57,294 nt of DNA, from positions 1 through 57,294 of the forward strand of contig NZ_MCIB01000013.1 of NCBI RefSeq assembly GCF_003609645.1, written 5' to 3'. The number at the start of each line of letters is the position of its first letter. Positions within the stretch are counted from its first letter, which is position 1. Source of the DNA: Thermohalobacter berrensis. Its GTDB lineage: Bacteria > Bacillota > Clostridia > Tissierellales > Thermohalobacteraceae. The notes under the pieces are model-generated. The model saw only the letters and a list, made by a program, of their open reading frames with translations. It did not search any database and was not told where the DNA came from. This document shows positions 6,996 through 15,232 of the stretch, piece after piece. A program made the translations under genes and the position numbers.

Positions 6996-8177
6996 ATGGC
7001 TTATAAATTTGCAAAGAGAATGAACAACATAAAGGCGTCTGAAATTCGTGAATTGTTAAAACTTACTCAAAGACCAGAGGTAATATCTTTTGCTGGAGGA
7101 TTACCAGCTCCAGAATTATTTCCAGTACAAGAGGTTAAAGAAGTAGCAGCAGAAGTTATTGAAGAGCAGGGAACAAATGCATTACAGTATGCACCAACTG
7201 AAGGATATGATCCACTTAGAGAAAAAATAGCAAAGAGAATGGAGAAATTCGGAGTAAATGTTACCAAAAACAATATTCTTATGCTTAGTGGTGGACAGCA
7301 AGGATTAGACTTTTCAGGGAAAATTTTCTTAGATAAGGGAGACGTAGTTTTATGCGAAAGTCCTACTTACTTAGGTGCAATAAATGCTTTTAAAGCATAT
7401 GAACCTAATTTTGTAGAAATACCAACTGATGATAATGGAATGATAATAGAAGAATTAGAGAAAATAATTGAAACTACAGATAAAGTGAAATTAATATATG
7501 TTATACCTGATTTCCAAAATCCATCAGGTAGAACTTGGTCTGTAGAAAGAAGAAAGAAATTAGTAGAAGTTGCAAATAAGCATGACATTGTTATAGTTGA
7601 AGATAATCCTTATGGAGAACTTAGATTTGAAGGAGAGTTACCTCCTGCAATTAAACACTTTGATACTGAAGGTAGAGTTGTATACTTAGGTTCCTTCTCT
7701 AAGACATTCTGTCCAGGATTTAGATTAGGTTGGGCATGTGCAGATGAAAAACTTCTTAATAAATATATTTTAGTAAAACAAGGAGCAGATTTACAAACTA
7801 ATACTACTGCCCAAATGATACTAAACAAATTCTTAGATAAATATGACCTAGATGAGCATATAGAAAAAATAAAAGAAGTATATAAAAAGAGAAGGGATTT
7901 AATGATTAATACTATGAAGGAAGCTTTCCCTAAAGAGGTTAAGTTTACTTATCCTGAGGGAGGATTATTTACTTGGGCAATATTACCAGAGCATATAAAT
8001 GCAAGAAAATTAGCAGAAAAGGCTATTGAAAACAATGTTGCCTTTGTACCTGGTGGTTCATTCTTCCCTAATGGTGGAAATGAAAATACTATGAGATTAA
8101 ACTATTCAAATATGACTGAGGATAGAATAGTTGAAGGTATAAAGAGATTAGGAAAAGCTATAAAAGAAATGATGTAA
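6996..8177 (+). CDS. PLP-dependent class I/II aminotransferase (LysN/MocR-like)
   Basis: This fold-type I aminotransferase has 393 residues. FAGGLPAPELFPV lies near residue 35, GGQQGLDF near 102, and the aspartate that contacts the pyridine ring is in the PDFQNPSGR/IVEDNPYG region (about 170-205). The Schiff-base lysine is in GSFSKTFCPGFRLGW (about residue 236). The sequence matches the 2-aminoadipate/aromatic aminotransferase subgroup related to LysN and MocR catalytic domains, but lacks an N-terminal GntR domain. Substrate specificity cannot be read from sequence; 2-oxoglutarate as amino acceptor is likely. The ATG start is preceded by GGAGGTG. The gene stands alone, closed by a strong terminator at 8181. 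Confidence 0.88.
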   Translation: MAYKFAKRMNNIKASEIRELLKLTQRPEVISFAGGLPAPELFPVQEVKEVAAEVIEEQGTNALQYAPTEGYDPLREKIAKRMEKFGVNVTKNNILMLSGGQQGLDFSGKIFLDKGDVVLCESPTYLGAINAFKAYEPNFVEIPTDDNGMIIEELEKIIETTDKVKLIYVIPDFQNPSGRTWSVERRKKLVEVANKHDIVIVEDNPYGELRFEGELPPAIKHFDTEGRVVYLGSFSKTFCPGFRLGWACADEKLLNKYILVKQGADLQTNTTAQMILNKFLDKYDLDEHIEKIKEVYKKRRDLMINTMKEAFPKEVKFTYPEGGLFTWAILPEHINARKLAEKAIENNVAFVPGGSFFPNGGNENTMRLNYSNMTEDRIVEGIKRLGKAIKEMM

Positions 8178-8180
8178 TAA

Positions 8181-8212
8181 AAAACCCTTTGGATTAATCC
8201 AAAGGGTTTTTT
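8181..8212 (+). terminator. Terminator after the aminotransferase
   Basis: AAAACCCTTTGGATT paired with AATCCAAAGGGTTTT, continuing into TT. The stem is symmetric and could work in both directions. Confidence 0.85.
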
Positions 8213-8230
8213 AAAAAGTTATAATTTTCG

Positions 8231-8325
8231 TTGAAAACTGCAAAAATAAATGATATAATTAATCATTGTGGTATACCTTGCTCTATATTATTAGAGCCGT
8301 AAAGTCCAAAAGGGAGGTGAAAACA
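8231..8325 (+). promoter_or_regulatory. rpsF promoter and leader, possible S6:S18 autoregulatory element
   Basis: TTGAAA (8231-8236), 17 bases, TATAAT (8254-8259) is a consensus sigma-A promoter. The short leader holds a hairpin GCTCTA/TAGAGC (8280-8297) followed at once by CCGT. S6:S18 leader motifs present a CCG in a hairpin context to the S6-S18 heterodimer. The match here is suggestive, not proven. Confidence 0.5.
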
Positions 8326-8613
8326 GTGAATAAGTATGAAGCATCATTTGTTCTTGTTCCTAACTTGGAAGATGAAAAAAGAAATGGTGTTATTGAAAGA
8401 TTTAAGGAGTTAGTGGAAAAAGGTAAAGGTAATATTGAGAAAGTTGATGAGTGGGGCTTAAGAAAGCTTGCTTATACTGTGAAGAATTTTACTGAAGGTT
8501 ATTACGTATTTATCAACTTTCAAGGGGAAGCAGGAATAGTAGATGAAATTAACAGAATTGCAAAGATAACTGATGAGGTTCTTAGACATATGGTAATTAA
8601 AGAAAATGAATAG
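8326..8613 (+). CDS. rpsF: 30S ribosomal protein S6
   Basis: This protein of 95 residues has the S6 ferredoxin-like fold pattern: NKYEASFVLVP at the start, the KVDEWGLRKLAY strand and the ITDEVLRHMVIK end. S6 pairs with S18 on the 30S platform. The frame is open back to 8266, but the GTG at 8326 is chosen because AGGGAGGTGA lies seven bases upstream and it gives the canonical S6 N-terminus. It is first in the classic rpsF-ssb-rpsR operon, with ssb 21 bases downstream. Confidence 0.95.
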   Translation: MNKYEASFVLVPNLEDEKRNGVIERFKELVEKGKGNIEKVDEWGLRKLAYTVKNFTEGYYVFINFQGEAGIVDEINRIAKITDEVLRHMVIKENE

Positions 8614-8634
8614 ATTTAAAATGGTGGTGTTTTG

Positions 8635-9051
8635 ATGAATATTGTTGTATTAATAGGTAGATTAACAAGGGACCCAGAGTTAAGGTTCCTACCCGATAGT
8701 GGGAGACCAGTTACCACCTTCAATATTGCAGTAGATAGACCTTTTACAAACAAACAAGGACAAAGAGAAACAGATTTTTTTAAGATTGTAGTATGGGGTA
8801 GGCAAGCAGAAAACTGTGCTAATTACTTAGCTAAAGGTAGACTTGTTGGAGTACATGGAAGAATTCAAAATAGATCATATGAAACTCCTCAAGGTGAAAG
8901 GAGATATGTTACTGAAATAGTGGCAGATAGAGTACAATTCCTTGAATGGGGAGATAAGAGACAAGATACTAGCAATACAGACATGCCAGTAGATGACTTT
9001 AATCCAACTGATGGTTTTCAACCAGTAGATGATGACGAGATTCCATTCTAA
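8635..9051 (+). CDS. ssb: Single-stranded DNA-binding protein
   Basis: This protein has 138 residues. The N-terminal OB fold (about 1-108) includes [18 protein letters not shown] and [18 protein letters not shown], and the acidic C-terminal tail ends DDDEIPF, the tip that recruits replication and repair partners. The ATG at 8635 is used; a TTG directly before it is in frame but spacing to GGTGGTG favours the ATG. It lies between rpsF and rpsR, as in most Firmicutes, so it is expressed with ribosomal proteins. Confidence 0.96.
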   Translation: MNIVVLIGRLTRDPELRFLPDSGRPVTTFNIAVDRPFTNKQGQRETDFFKIVVWGRQAENCANYLAKGRLVGVHGRIQNRSYETPQGERRYVTEIVADRVQFLEWGDKRQDTSNTDMPVDDFNPTDGFQPVDDDEIPF

Positions 9052-9067
9052 AGGAGGGAAGAAGTAA

Positions 9068-9289
9068 GTGGCTAGAAGAAGAAGAAAAAGAAGAGTATGT
9101 AGTTTCTGTAAAGATAAAGTTGAATCTATAGATTATAAAGATGTAGATAAACTAAAAAAATATATGACTGAAAGAGCTAAGATACTTCCAAGAAGAATCA
9201 CAGGAAACTGTGCAAGACATCAAAGACAATTAACTAAAGCTATAAAGAGAGCTAGAAATATTGCTCTTTTACCATACACTTTAGACTAA
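9068..9289 (+). CDS. rpsR: 30S ribosomal protein S18
   Basis: This very basic protein of 73 residues has the S18 landmarks: CSFCKDK near the N-terminus, [20 protein letters not shown], and [23 protein letters not shown]. The start is GTG at 9068, with AAAGGAGGGAA upstream. It keeps CSFC and one further cysteine (NCARHQ), so it may be a zinc-binding (C+) form. It is the last gene of the operon; the terminator follows at once. Confidence 0.96.
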   Translation: MARRRRKRRVCSFCKDKVESIDYKDVDKLKKYMTERAKILPRRITGNCARHQRQLTKAIKRARNIALLPYTLD

Positions 9290-9290
9290 T

Positions 9291-9318
9291 AAAAGAGGGG
9301 TTTATCCCCTCTTTTTAT
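9291..9318. terminator. Terminator after rpsR (bidirectional)
   Basis: AAAAGAGGGG and CCCCTCTTTTT form a stem with loop TTTAT. It separates rpsR from the convergent lipoprotein gene. Confidence 0.85.
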
Positions 9319-9759
9319 TTATATATCGATTTTTGAGAAAGTATTTCCTGTGGTATTACTAACTTGTATTTTACCTTCTATATTTTCATCAAATTTTACC
9401 AATACAAAAGGATATGTAATAACTTGTGCAACCATTTCACCTTTCTTTGGTTCTACCTCTTCTATTATAACGCTTATCTTATCATTTTCTACTTTTATTG
9501 TTTCTAATTTTATATTGTATCCAGCTGTAGGCTTTTCACCTAAACTTATAAAAAGAATATCTTTATCATTTTCACTTTGTAAAACTGTAAAACCTTTTTG
9601 TGTTTTTATAGTTTCAATTGTCCCTTCTAAATATTCAGGCATACTATCTTGTAAAATCTCATAACTAATACTATTTGATGTGTTTTCATGGCTATTACAA
9701 CCTACTGATAGGATACTTAAGCTTAATATTATTAAATAAATAGATAGTTTTCTTTTCAT
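9319..9759 (-). CDS. PrcB C-terminal-domain lipoprotein (protease-complex-like)
   Basis: The product has 146 residues. The N-terminus is a lipoprotein signal (hydrophobic segment about 6-18, lipobox LSVGC with Cys21). The mature part contains GEKPTAGYNIKLETIKV and an ITYPFVLVKF ending, characteristic of the PrcB C-terminal domain, named after the PrtP-associated PrcB protein of Treponema. It is likely an extracytoplasmic membrane-tethered beta-sandwich. No partner protease lies adjacent. The ATG start has GGAGGGAT upstream. The gene is isolated, convergent with rpsR and divergent from the hydrogenase operon. Confidence 0.75.
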   Translation of the reverse strand: MKRKLSIYLIILSLSILSVGCNSHENTSNSISYEILQDSMPEYLEGTIETIKTQKGFTVLQSENDKDILFISLGEKPTAGYNIKLETIKVENDKISVIIEEVEPKKGEMVAQVITYPFVLVKFDENIEGKIQVSNTTGNTFSKIDI

Positions 9760-9847
9760 TTTATCCCTCCTTTATATTTTCTAATTATTTAGACGAATAT
9801 AAGTCTTTTTTGTTGCTTATTTTAAGAAGAGAAATACAAAAAGAAGA

Positions 9848-9876
9848 TTGACAAAAAAATAACAGAGCAATATAAT
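9848..9876 (+). promoter_or_regulatory. Sigma-A promoter of the hydrogenase operon
   Basis: TTGACA (9848-9853), exactly 17 bases, TATAAT (9871-9876), a near-perfect promoter. The 124-base leader contains an inverted repeat TTTATTAA (9930-9937)/TTAATAAA (9945-9952) that could bind a regulator; it is not a clear Rex site. Confidence 0.8.
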
Positions 9877-10000
9877 TTACTTGGATATCATTAAACATTC
9901 TAAGGAAATACAAAATTTTGGAAAATGGTTTTATTAAGGTGTATTTAATAAACATTTTATAGACTATGAAAACAAAAGATTATGTAAAGGAGTGTAAAAA

Positions 10001-10243
10001 ATGAAAGTTATAAACGTATGTGTTGGAAGTGCATGTCATTTAAAAGGAGCTTATAATGTAATAAATAAGTTGCAAGATTTAATAAAAGAAAGAAATTTAG
10101 AGGATAAAGTAGAAGTTAAAGCAGCCTTTTGTTTAGGGGAATGTACTAAAGCAGTTGCGGTAAAGGTAGATAATGGTGAAATAATTTCAGTTCAAGAGGA
10201 TAATGTTGAACAATTTTTTAACAACCATATTATTGGGGGGTAA
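10001..10243 (+). CDS. Thioredoxin-like [2Fe-2S] ferredoxin, hydrogenase-associated (NuoE-like)
   Basis: This protein of 80 residues has the four-cysteine pattern of thioredoxin-like [2Fe-2S] proteins: CVGSACHLKG at the N-terminus (Cys7 and Cys12) and AFCLGECTKA in the middle. It corresponds to the C-terminal half of NuoE/HydC-type subunits without the helical N-terminus. It is first in the hydrogenase operon, five bases before the next gene, and probably shuttles electrons to or between the two hydrogenase-like proteins encoded downstream. The ATG start has AAGGAGTG upstream. Confidence 0.85.
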   Translation: MKVINVCVGSACHLKGAYNVINKLQDLIKERNLEDKVEVKAAFCLGECTKAVAVKVDNGEIISVQEDNVEQFFNNHIIGG

Positions 10244-10248
10244 AAAAC

Positions 10249-11982
10249 TTGAAGTTCCTTAATTTTTCAGAAGCTAACTGCAAAAATTGCTATAAATGTT
10301 TAAGACATTGTCCTGTTAAGGCAATAAAAATTAAAAATGGACAGGCTAAGATTGTTGAAGACAGGTGTATTGGATGTGGACAATGTCTAGTTGTATGTCC
10401 TCAAGATGCTAGGAATATAAAAAGTGATTTAAAGGAAGTAAAAAATGCTATAAAAGAAGGAAAAAAAGTCATAGCTAGTATTGCCCCTTCATTTGCTGGA
10501 GCCTTTGATATAAATGATGGGGGACAAATAGTAACAGCATTAAAGAAATTGGGCTTTAGTGCTGTAGAAGAGACTGCCATTGGGGCTGAAATAGTAGCTA
10601 AATTATATAAAGAATATATTGAAGAAAAGGAATATGAAAATATAATTACTACTAGTTGCCCTTCAGCTAATTATTTAATTGAAAAATACTATCCATCTTT
10701 AGTAAAATATATGATGCCAGTAGTTTCACCAATGGTTGCCCATGGGAAAGTAATTAAGTATAATTATGGAATGGATAGCTATGTTGTATTTATTGGACCA
10801 TGTACAGCAAAAAAGATAGAAGCTGCTAATTTTCAGCATAAAGATATTGTAAATGCAGTTCTAACCTTTGAAGAATTGTCAGAATGGTTTAAAGAGGAAA
10901 ATTTAAAAATAAATGAGCTTAAACCACAATCCTTTGATGCAGAAGCACAAAAAAGGGGTAAAGAATTCCCTATAGGTGGGGGAGTATTAAATAGCTTTTT
11001 AGATAAAGAAATTAATAAAAAGTACCATTTTATTTCAGTAGATGGTATAAAAGAATCTATGGAGATATTTGAATCTTTAAGTTCAGGTAACTTAAAAAAA
11101 GTATGTTTAGAAGTTAATGTATGTACAGGAAGCTGTATAGGTGGGCCTGTTATGCCAAATGGTGAATTAGACTTTTTTAGGAGGCTTATAAAGGTTAAGG
11201 AATATGTAAAAGGAAAAGATAATTATACTGAAATTGAAAATGAATATAAAAATCAAATACATAGATTAAACTTTACCAAAAGATTTTTTGATAAAAGCCT
11301 AAATAAAAATAAAGCTAATGAGGATGAAATTAAAAAAATATTAAGAGAGATGGGAAAATACGAAAAATCAGACGAATTAAACTGCGGTGCATGTGGTTAT
11401 AACACTTGTAGAGAGAAGGCACAGGCTGTTTATGAAGGTATGGCAGAAATGGAAATGTGTTTACCACATATGAGAAGTAAAGCTGAAAGCTTAAATCATG
11501 TTATAGTTGAAAATAGTCCTAATATAATAATTTTAGTGGATAGGGAATTAAAAATTAAAGAGTTTAATCCTACTGCTGAAAGGATATTTAATGTAAAGGC
11601 AGATAATATAATAGGTAAACCGATATCTATATTAATAGATGACACTAAATTTAATGAGGTAAAGAAAAATAAAAAAAGTATTTTAAAGGAGAAAGTTAGC
11701 TACTCTTTATATGGGGTAGTATTAATGCAAAATATAATATACTTAGAAAAACAAGGTGTAATATTAGCTATTATGGTAGATATAACAGCAGAAGAAGCTA
11801 ATAAAAAAGAATTAATAAAAGTTAAAGAAAATACATTAGATGCCGCACAAAGTGTTATAGAAAAGCAAATGAGAGTAGCCCAAGAAATAGCCAGTTTACT
11901 TGGTGAAACAACTGCAGAAACAAAAATGATTTTAACTAAGCTAAAAAAATTAACTATGGGTGAGACAGGTGATATAAAGTGA
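10249..11982 (+). CDS. PAS-domain [FeFe] hydrogenase, sensory group C (HydS/HfsB-like)
   Basis: The product has 577 residues. In order: two [4Fe-4S] motifs ([12 protein letters not shown] and [12 protein letters not shown], residues about 11-52), an H-cluster domain, a CGACGYNTC iron-sulfur motif (about 380) and a C-terminal PAS domain (about 415-520). The four H-cluster cysteines are Cys137, Cys185, Cys292 and Cys296. In the first motif the proton-relay cysteine before Cys137 is Ser136 (TTSCPS rather than TSCCP), and the methionine before Cys185 is Gly. These changes fit sensory rather than catalytic hydrogenases. The start is TTG with GGGGGG upstream. It is translationally coupled to the phosphatase gene (4-base overlap). 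The inference is a redox or hydrogen sensor controlling the phosphatase, as proposed for similar hfs-type clusters in thermophilic Clostridia. Confidence 0.88.
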   Translation: MKFLNFSEANCKNCYKCLRHCPVKAIKIKNGQAKIVEDRCIGCGQCLVVCPQDARNIKSDLKEVKNAIKEGKKVIASIAPSFAGAFDINDGGQIVTALKKLGFSAVEETAIGAEIVAKLYKEYIEEKEYENIITTSCPSANYLIEKYYPSLVKYMMPVVSPMVAHGKVIKYNYGMDSYVVFIGPCTAKKIEAANFQHKDIVNAVLTFEELSEWFKEENLKINELKPQSFDAEAQKRGKEFPIGGGVLNSFLDKEINKKYHFISVDGIKESMEIFESLSSGNLKKVCLEVNVCTGSCIGGPVMPNGELDFFRRLIKVKEYVKGKDNYTEIENEYKNQIHRLNFTKRFFDKSLNKNKANEDEIKKILREMGKYEKSDELNCGACGYNTCREKAQAVYEGMAEMEMCLPHMRSKAESLNHVIVENSPNIIILVDRELKIKEFNPTAERIFNVKADNIIGKPISILIDDTKFNEVKKNKKSILKEKVSYSLYGVVLMQNIIYLEKQGVILAIMVDITAEEANKKELIKVKENTLDAAQSVIEKQMRVAQEIASLLGETTAETKMILTKLKKLTMGETGDIK

Positions 11983-13151
11983 GTTGCTTTATAGATATTG
12001 CCTATGATAATATAAATAAATATGGAGAAGAGTTATGTGGTGATAATGTAGAGATTATTAAAAATGATAATAATGCTATTATTGTTCTAGCTGATGGACT
12101 AGGTAGTGGAGTAAAGGCCAATATTTTGGCAACTCTAACTTCAAAAATAGCTGCAACAATGTTAAAAGAGGGGGCTAGCATTCAAGAAACAGTAGATACT
12201 ATAGTACACACTCTTCCTGTATGCAGTATACGAAACATTGCATATTCAACATTTACAATAATAAAAGTTGAAAATAATGGGGAAGTATATGTTGCAGAAT
12301 ATGATAATCCTCCCTTTTTTCTAATTAAGGATAATAAAATAGTTCAAATTAAAAAGAGAGAAACTGTTATAAATGGGAAAGTTGTCAAAGAAAGCAATTT
12401 TAGGTTAAATGAAGGGGATGTATTAACCATTGTAAGTGATGGAGTAATACATGCAGGAGTAGGTGCAATATTAAATTTAGGATGGAAATGGGAAAATGTA
12501 GCAGAATACTTAGAAAAAATATCTATTAAAATGAAGTGTGCTAAAAACATAACAAAAAGTGTAATTAATGTATGTAAAAATTTTTATGCAAACAAACCAG
12601 GTGATGATACAACAGTTGTTACAGTAAAATTAAGAAAACCTGAAATTATTGATTTGTTTACTGGTCCTCCTGAGGATAGCAGCAAAGATGGTTGGGTTGT
12701 AAAAAAACTTATGGAAGGAGAAGGCAAAAAAATTGTATGTGGTGGTACTGCAGCTAATATAGTAGCAAGGGAGCTTGGTGAAAAAATTGAAGTTAATATG
12801 GACTATCTCAGTGATAAGGTACCACCGATAGCTTCAATAAATGGTATTGATTTAGTAACAGAAGGAGTACTTACTTTAAATAAAGCAGTTGAAAAAATTA
12901 AAAAATACAATGATAATTTACTAAAAGATGATGCAATTTATGAGTTGGATGGTAAAGATGGAGCTTCATTATTAGCTAAAACTTTAATTGAAGATTGTAC
13001 CCATCTAAACCTTTGGGTGGGAAAAGCTATAAACCCAGCCCATCAAAATCCTGATATGCCTGTTGATTTAAGTATTAAGTTTAAGGTAGTAAGTGAGTTA
13101 GCAAAGTTAATGGTTAAATTAGGTAAAAAAATTAAATTAACATATATTTAA
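11979..13151 (+). CDS. SpoIIE/PP2C-type protein phosphatase of the hydrogenase operon
   Basis: The product has 390 residues. The N-terminal two thirds match the PPM/SpoIIE phosphatase fold: [10 protein letters not shown] (metal-binding Asp, about 37), [21 protein letters not shown] and [11 protein letters not shown] (last metal Asp, about 210). A C-terminal domain of about 165 residues has no family I recognise (it includes a [12 protein letters not shown] segment). The GTG start overlaps the hydrogenase stop as GTGA, so translation is coupled. Its placement beside a PAS-containing sensory hydrogenase suggests hydrogen- or redox-dependent dephosphorylation of an unknown partner; no anti-sigma kinase is seen nearby. 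It is cytosolic, with no membrane segment. Confidence 0.85.
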   Translation: MSCFIDIAYDNINKYGEELCGDNVEIIKNDNNAIIVLADGLGSGVKANILATLTSKIAATMLKEGASIQETVDTIVHTLPVCSIRNIAYSTFTIIKVENNGEVYVAEYDNPPFFLIKDNKIVQIKKRETVINGKVVKESNFRLNEGDVLTIVSDGVIHAGVGAILNLGWKWENVAEYLEKISIKMKCAKNITKSVINVCKNFYANKPGDDTTVVTVKLRKPEIIDLFTGPPEDSSKDGWVVKKLMEGEGKKIVCGGTAANIVARELGEKIEVNMDYLSDKVPPIASINGIDLVTEGVLTLNKAVEKIKKYNDNLLKDDAIYELDGKDGASLLAKTLIEDCTHLNLWVGKAINPAHQNPDMPVDLSIKFKVVSELAKLMVKLGKKIKLTYI

Positions 13152-13166
13152 TGTGAGGTGGCTTCT

Positions 13167-14642
13167 ATGAGAAAATTTGAAACTCATGTACAATTAATAA
13201 AATACAAAGTATTAAAAGAGGTAGCTAAACATGCAATGGAAGGTACTTTAATGGATGAAATTTTTAATATTCCTAAAAAAATAATTCCCGGCCCTGATCC
13301 TGTAACTAGATGTTGTGTCTATAAAGAAAGGGCCATAATCCAGGAAAGAATAAAGCTAGCTACAGGTGGAGACAAAAATAACAACAATATAATAGAAGTT
13401 ATTGATATAGCATGTGATGAATGCCCAATTAATCGTTTTACTGTTACTGAGGCATGTAGAGGATGCCTTGCCCATAGGTGTTCTGAAGTGTGTCCAGTAG
13501 GTGCTATTTTTCATGAGGGGCAAAGGGCTCATATAGACCAAGATAAATGTATTGAGTGTGGTAAGTGTAAAGAGGTTTGTTCATATAATGCTATTGCAGA
13601 TGTTATGAGACCTTGCAGGAAAGCTTGTAATGCTAACGCACTTTCAATTGATAGAAATAAAAAAGCAGTTATTGATAATGAAAAGTGTATACAATGTGGT
13701 GCATGCGTATACCAATGCCCTTTTGGAGCAATAATGGACAAGTCATTTATAGTTGATGTTGTTAATTTATTAAAAGAGGCAAAGGAAAATAAAGATATAC
13801 ATGTATATGCAATAGTAGCTCCTGCAATTTCAAGCCAATTTACAGATGTAAAGATTAGACAAGTTATTACAGGTATAAGAAAGCTAGGATTCCATGATGT
13901 AGTAGAAGTTGCCCTTGGAGCTGATATAGTATCATTACATGAGGCTAAAGAATTTACAGAAAGTGTAACTGAAAAGGGAGTAGTTACTTCATCCTGTTGC
14001 CCAGCTTTTGTATCTTATATTGAGAAAAATTATCCAGGATTAAAAGATAATATCTCAAATACAGTATCACCAATGATTGCAATATCAAGATTAATTAAGC
14101 ATCTAGATGAAAAAGCGAAGATTGTATTTATTGGTCCTTGTACTGCTAAAAAAATGGAAATTCAAAGAGAAGAGCTTAAAGATGATACTGATTTTGTTAT
14201 TACATTTGAAGAATTAACTGCTCTACTTGATGCAGCTGGAATTAAATTAGAAGAATGTGAAGAAGGTGTACTTAATAATGCTTCTTTCTTTGGCAGGATT
14301 TTTGCTCGTTCCGGAGGAGTGTCAGAGGCTATAAAACATGTAATAGAAGAAGAAAAGCTAGATGTTGAATTTAAACCGATTAGCTGTGATGGAATTAGTG
14401 AATGCGATAAAGCCTTAAAGATAGCTAGAGTAAATAAATTAAAAGGAAACTTTATAGAAGGAATGGCATGCAAAGGTGGTTGTATTGGTGGAGCAGCCTC
14501 ATTAAATCATGGACCAAAGGATAAAAAAGAAGTAGACAAGTATGGAAAACTTGCTATTGAAACTACAGTAAGGGATTCACTTAGAGTATTTGATTTGGAT
14601 GAAATTAATTTAGACAAGAAACCGAGAAAAGACAATAATTAA
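13167..14642 (+). CDS. [FeFe] hydrogenase with N-terminal 4Fe-4S clusters (group B-like, HfsD-like)
   Basis: This protein has 491 residues. The N-terminus holds CDECP and a CRGC...CSEVCP cluster motif, then two ferredoxin-type motifs (CIECGKCKEVC and CIQCGACVYQCP, up to about residue 190). The H-domain follows: TSSCCPAF (Cys277 proton relay, Cys278 ligand), GPCTAKK, and EGMACKGGCIGG with the last two ligands. All catalytic ligands are present, so this is likely the active hydrogen-evolving or -consuming enzyme, fed by ferredoxin. The ATG at 13167 is chosen over an in-frame GTG at 13158, which lies inside the GAGGTGG ribosome binding site. It is the last gene of the operon, ended by the terminator at 14650. 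Confidence 0.9.
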   Translation: MRKFETHVQLIKYKVLKEVAKHAMEGTLMDEIFNIPKKIIPGPDPVTRCCVYKERAIIQERIKLATGGDKNNNNIIEVIDIACDECPINRFTVTEACRGCLAHRCSEVCPVGAIFHEGQRAHIDQDKCIECGKCKEVCSYNAIADVMRPCRKACNANALSIDRNKKAVIDNEKCIQCGACVYQCPFGAIMDKSFIVDVVNLLKEAKENKDIHVYAIVAPAISSQFTDVKIRQVITGIRKLGFHDVVEVALGADIVSLHEAKEFTESVTEKGVVTSSCCPAFVSYIEKNYPGLKDNISNTVSPMIAISRLIKHLDEKAKIVFIGPCTAKKMEIQREELKDDTDFVITFEELTALLDAAGIKLEECEEGVLNNASFFGRIFARSGGVSEAIKHVIEEEKLDVEFKPISCDGISECDKALKIARVNKLKGNFIEGMACKGGCIGGAASLNHGPKDKKEVDKYGKLAIETTVRDSLRVFDLDEINLDKKPRKDNN

Positions 14643-14649
14643 TAAAAAA

Positions 14650-14686
14650 TGATGGTAGCTACTAATTAATAGCTACCATTTTTTTA
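14650..14686 (+). terminator. Terminator of the hydrogenase operon
   Basis: ATGGTAGCTA and TAGCTACCAT pair around an 8-base loop, followed by seven T. Confidence 0.88.
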
Positions 14687-15120
14687 TTCCTTAAGCAAGT
14701 ATAAAGTTTCTGAACTAAGTAACGGACATTTATATTTTACTTCTTTGGTTAATACTAAAGCTATATTATTATTTACATAAAATTAACTTTTATTTTATTC
14801 CATTTTAATACGAATAAAATAGATTATAATTGTAAGCATATCTTCAAATGCATTTAAGATGGGGAATTAAAAGGCTAAACTTAATATTTATGTGGATATT
14901 GATGTAACTATTATAGATTCATACTCTTTGGATAGATCTAGCTAACAAATATAATAGAAATTCTTTAGTGCCTAGTATACAAGGGGGTTTGATTGGATTG
15001 AGATTTTAAGAGAAATCAATAAATATAAGGCTATACAGGGGAAAAAGTGGATACAAGAAATTGCCTAAAATATTGATGATTTAGGTAGTATTTAGCCTAT
15101 TAATAACAAAACATAATTTT
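14687..15120. other. Intergenic region with a solo TAAGTAACGGAC copy and decayed sequence
   Basis: The 12-mer found in the left-end array recurs at 14716-14727. Around 14998-15067 one frame reads a short lysine-rich stretch (ILREINKYKAIQGKKW) that stops after about 20 residues and has no start or ribosome binding site. It may be a gene fossil. Nothing else supportable is seen. Confidence 0.35.
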
Positions 15121-15186
15121 GAAATTTACGTATAATTTACCATATTATAATTTTACTTTGACATATTTTTAATAGTCTATTAATAG
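15121..15186 (+). promoter_or_regulatory. Alkaline phosphatase promoter with possible Pho-box repeats
   Basis: TTGACA (15158-15163), 17 bases, TAATAG (15181-15186). Upstream, ATTTAC is repeated 11 bases apart (15124 and 15135), with a looser TTTTAC further on. This resembles the TT(A/T)ACA direct repeats recognised by PhoP in Bacillus. The tandem spacing is right, but only two units are clear. Confidence 0.45.
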
Positions 15187-15232
15187 GTTATTATATTAGA
15201 AAATAATAAACTATCTTACAGGAGGTTAGACT

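Noticed and set aside
9930-9952. Rex operator ahead of the hydrogenase operon
   Set aside because: The inverted repeat TTTATTAA/TTAATAAA does not match the TTGTTAA...TTAACAA Rex consensus and is common in AT-rich DNA.
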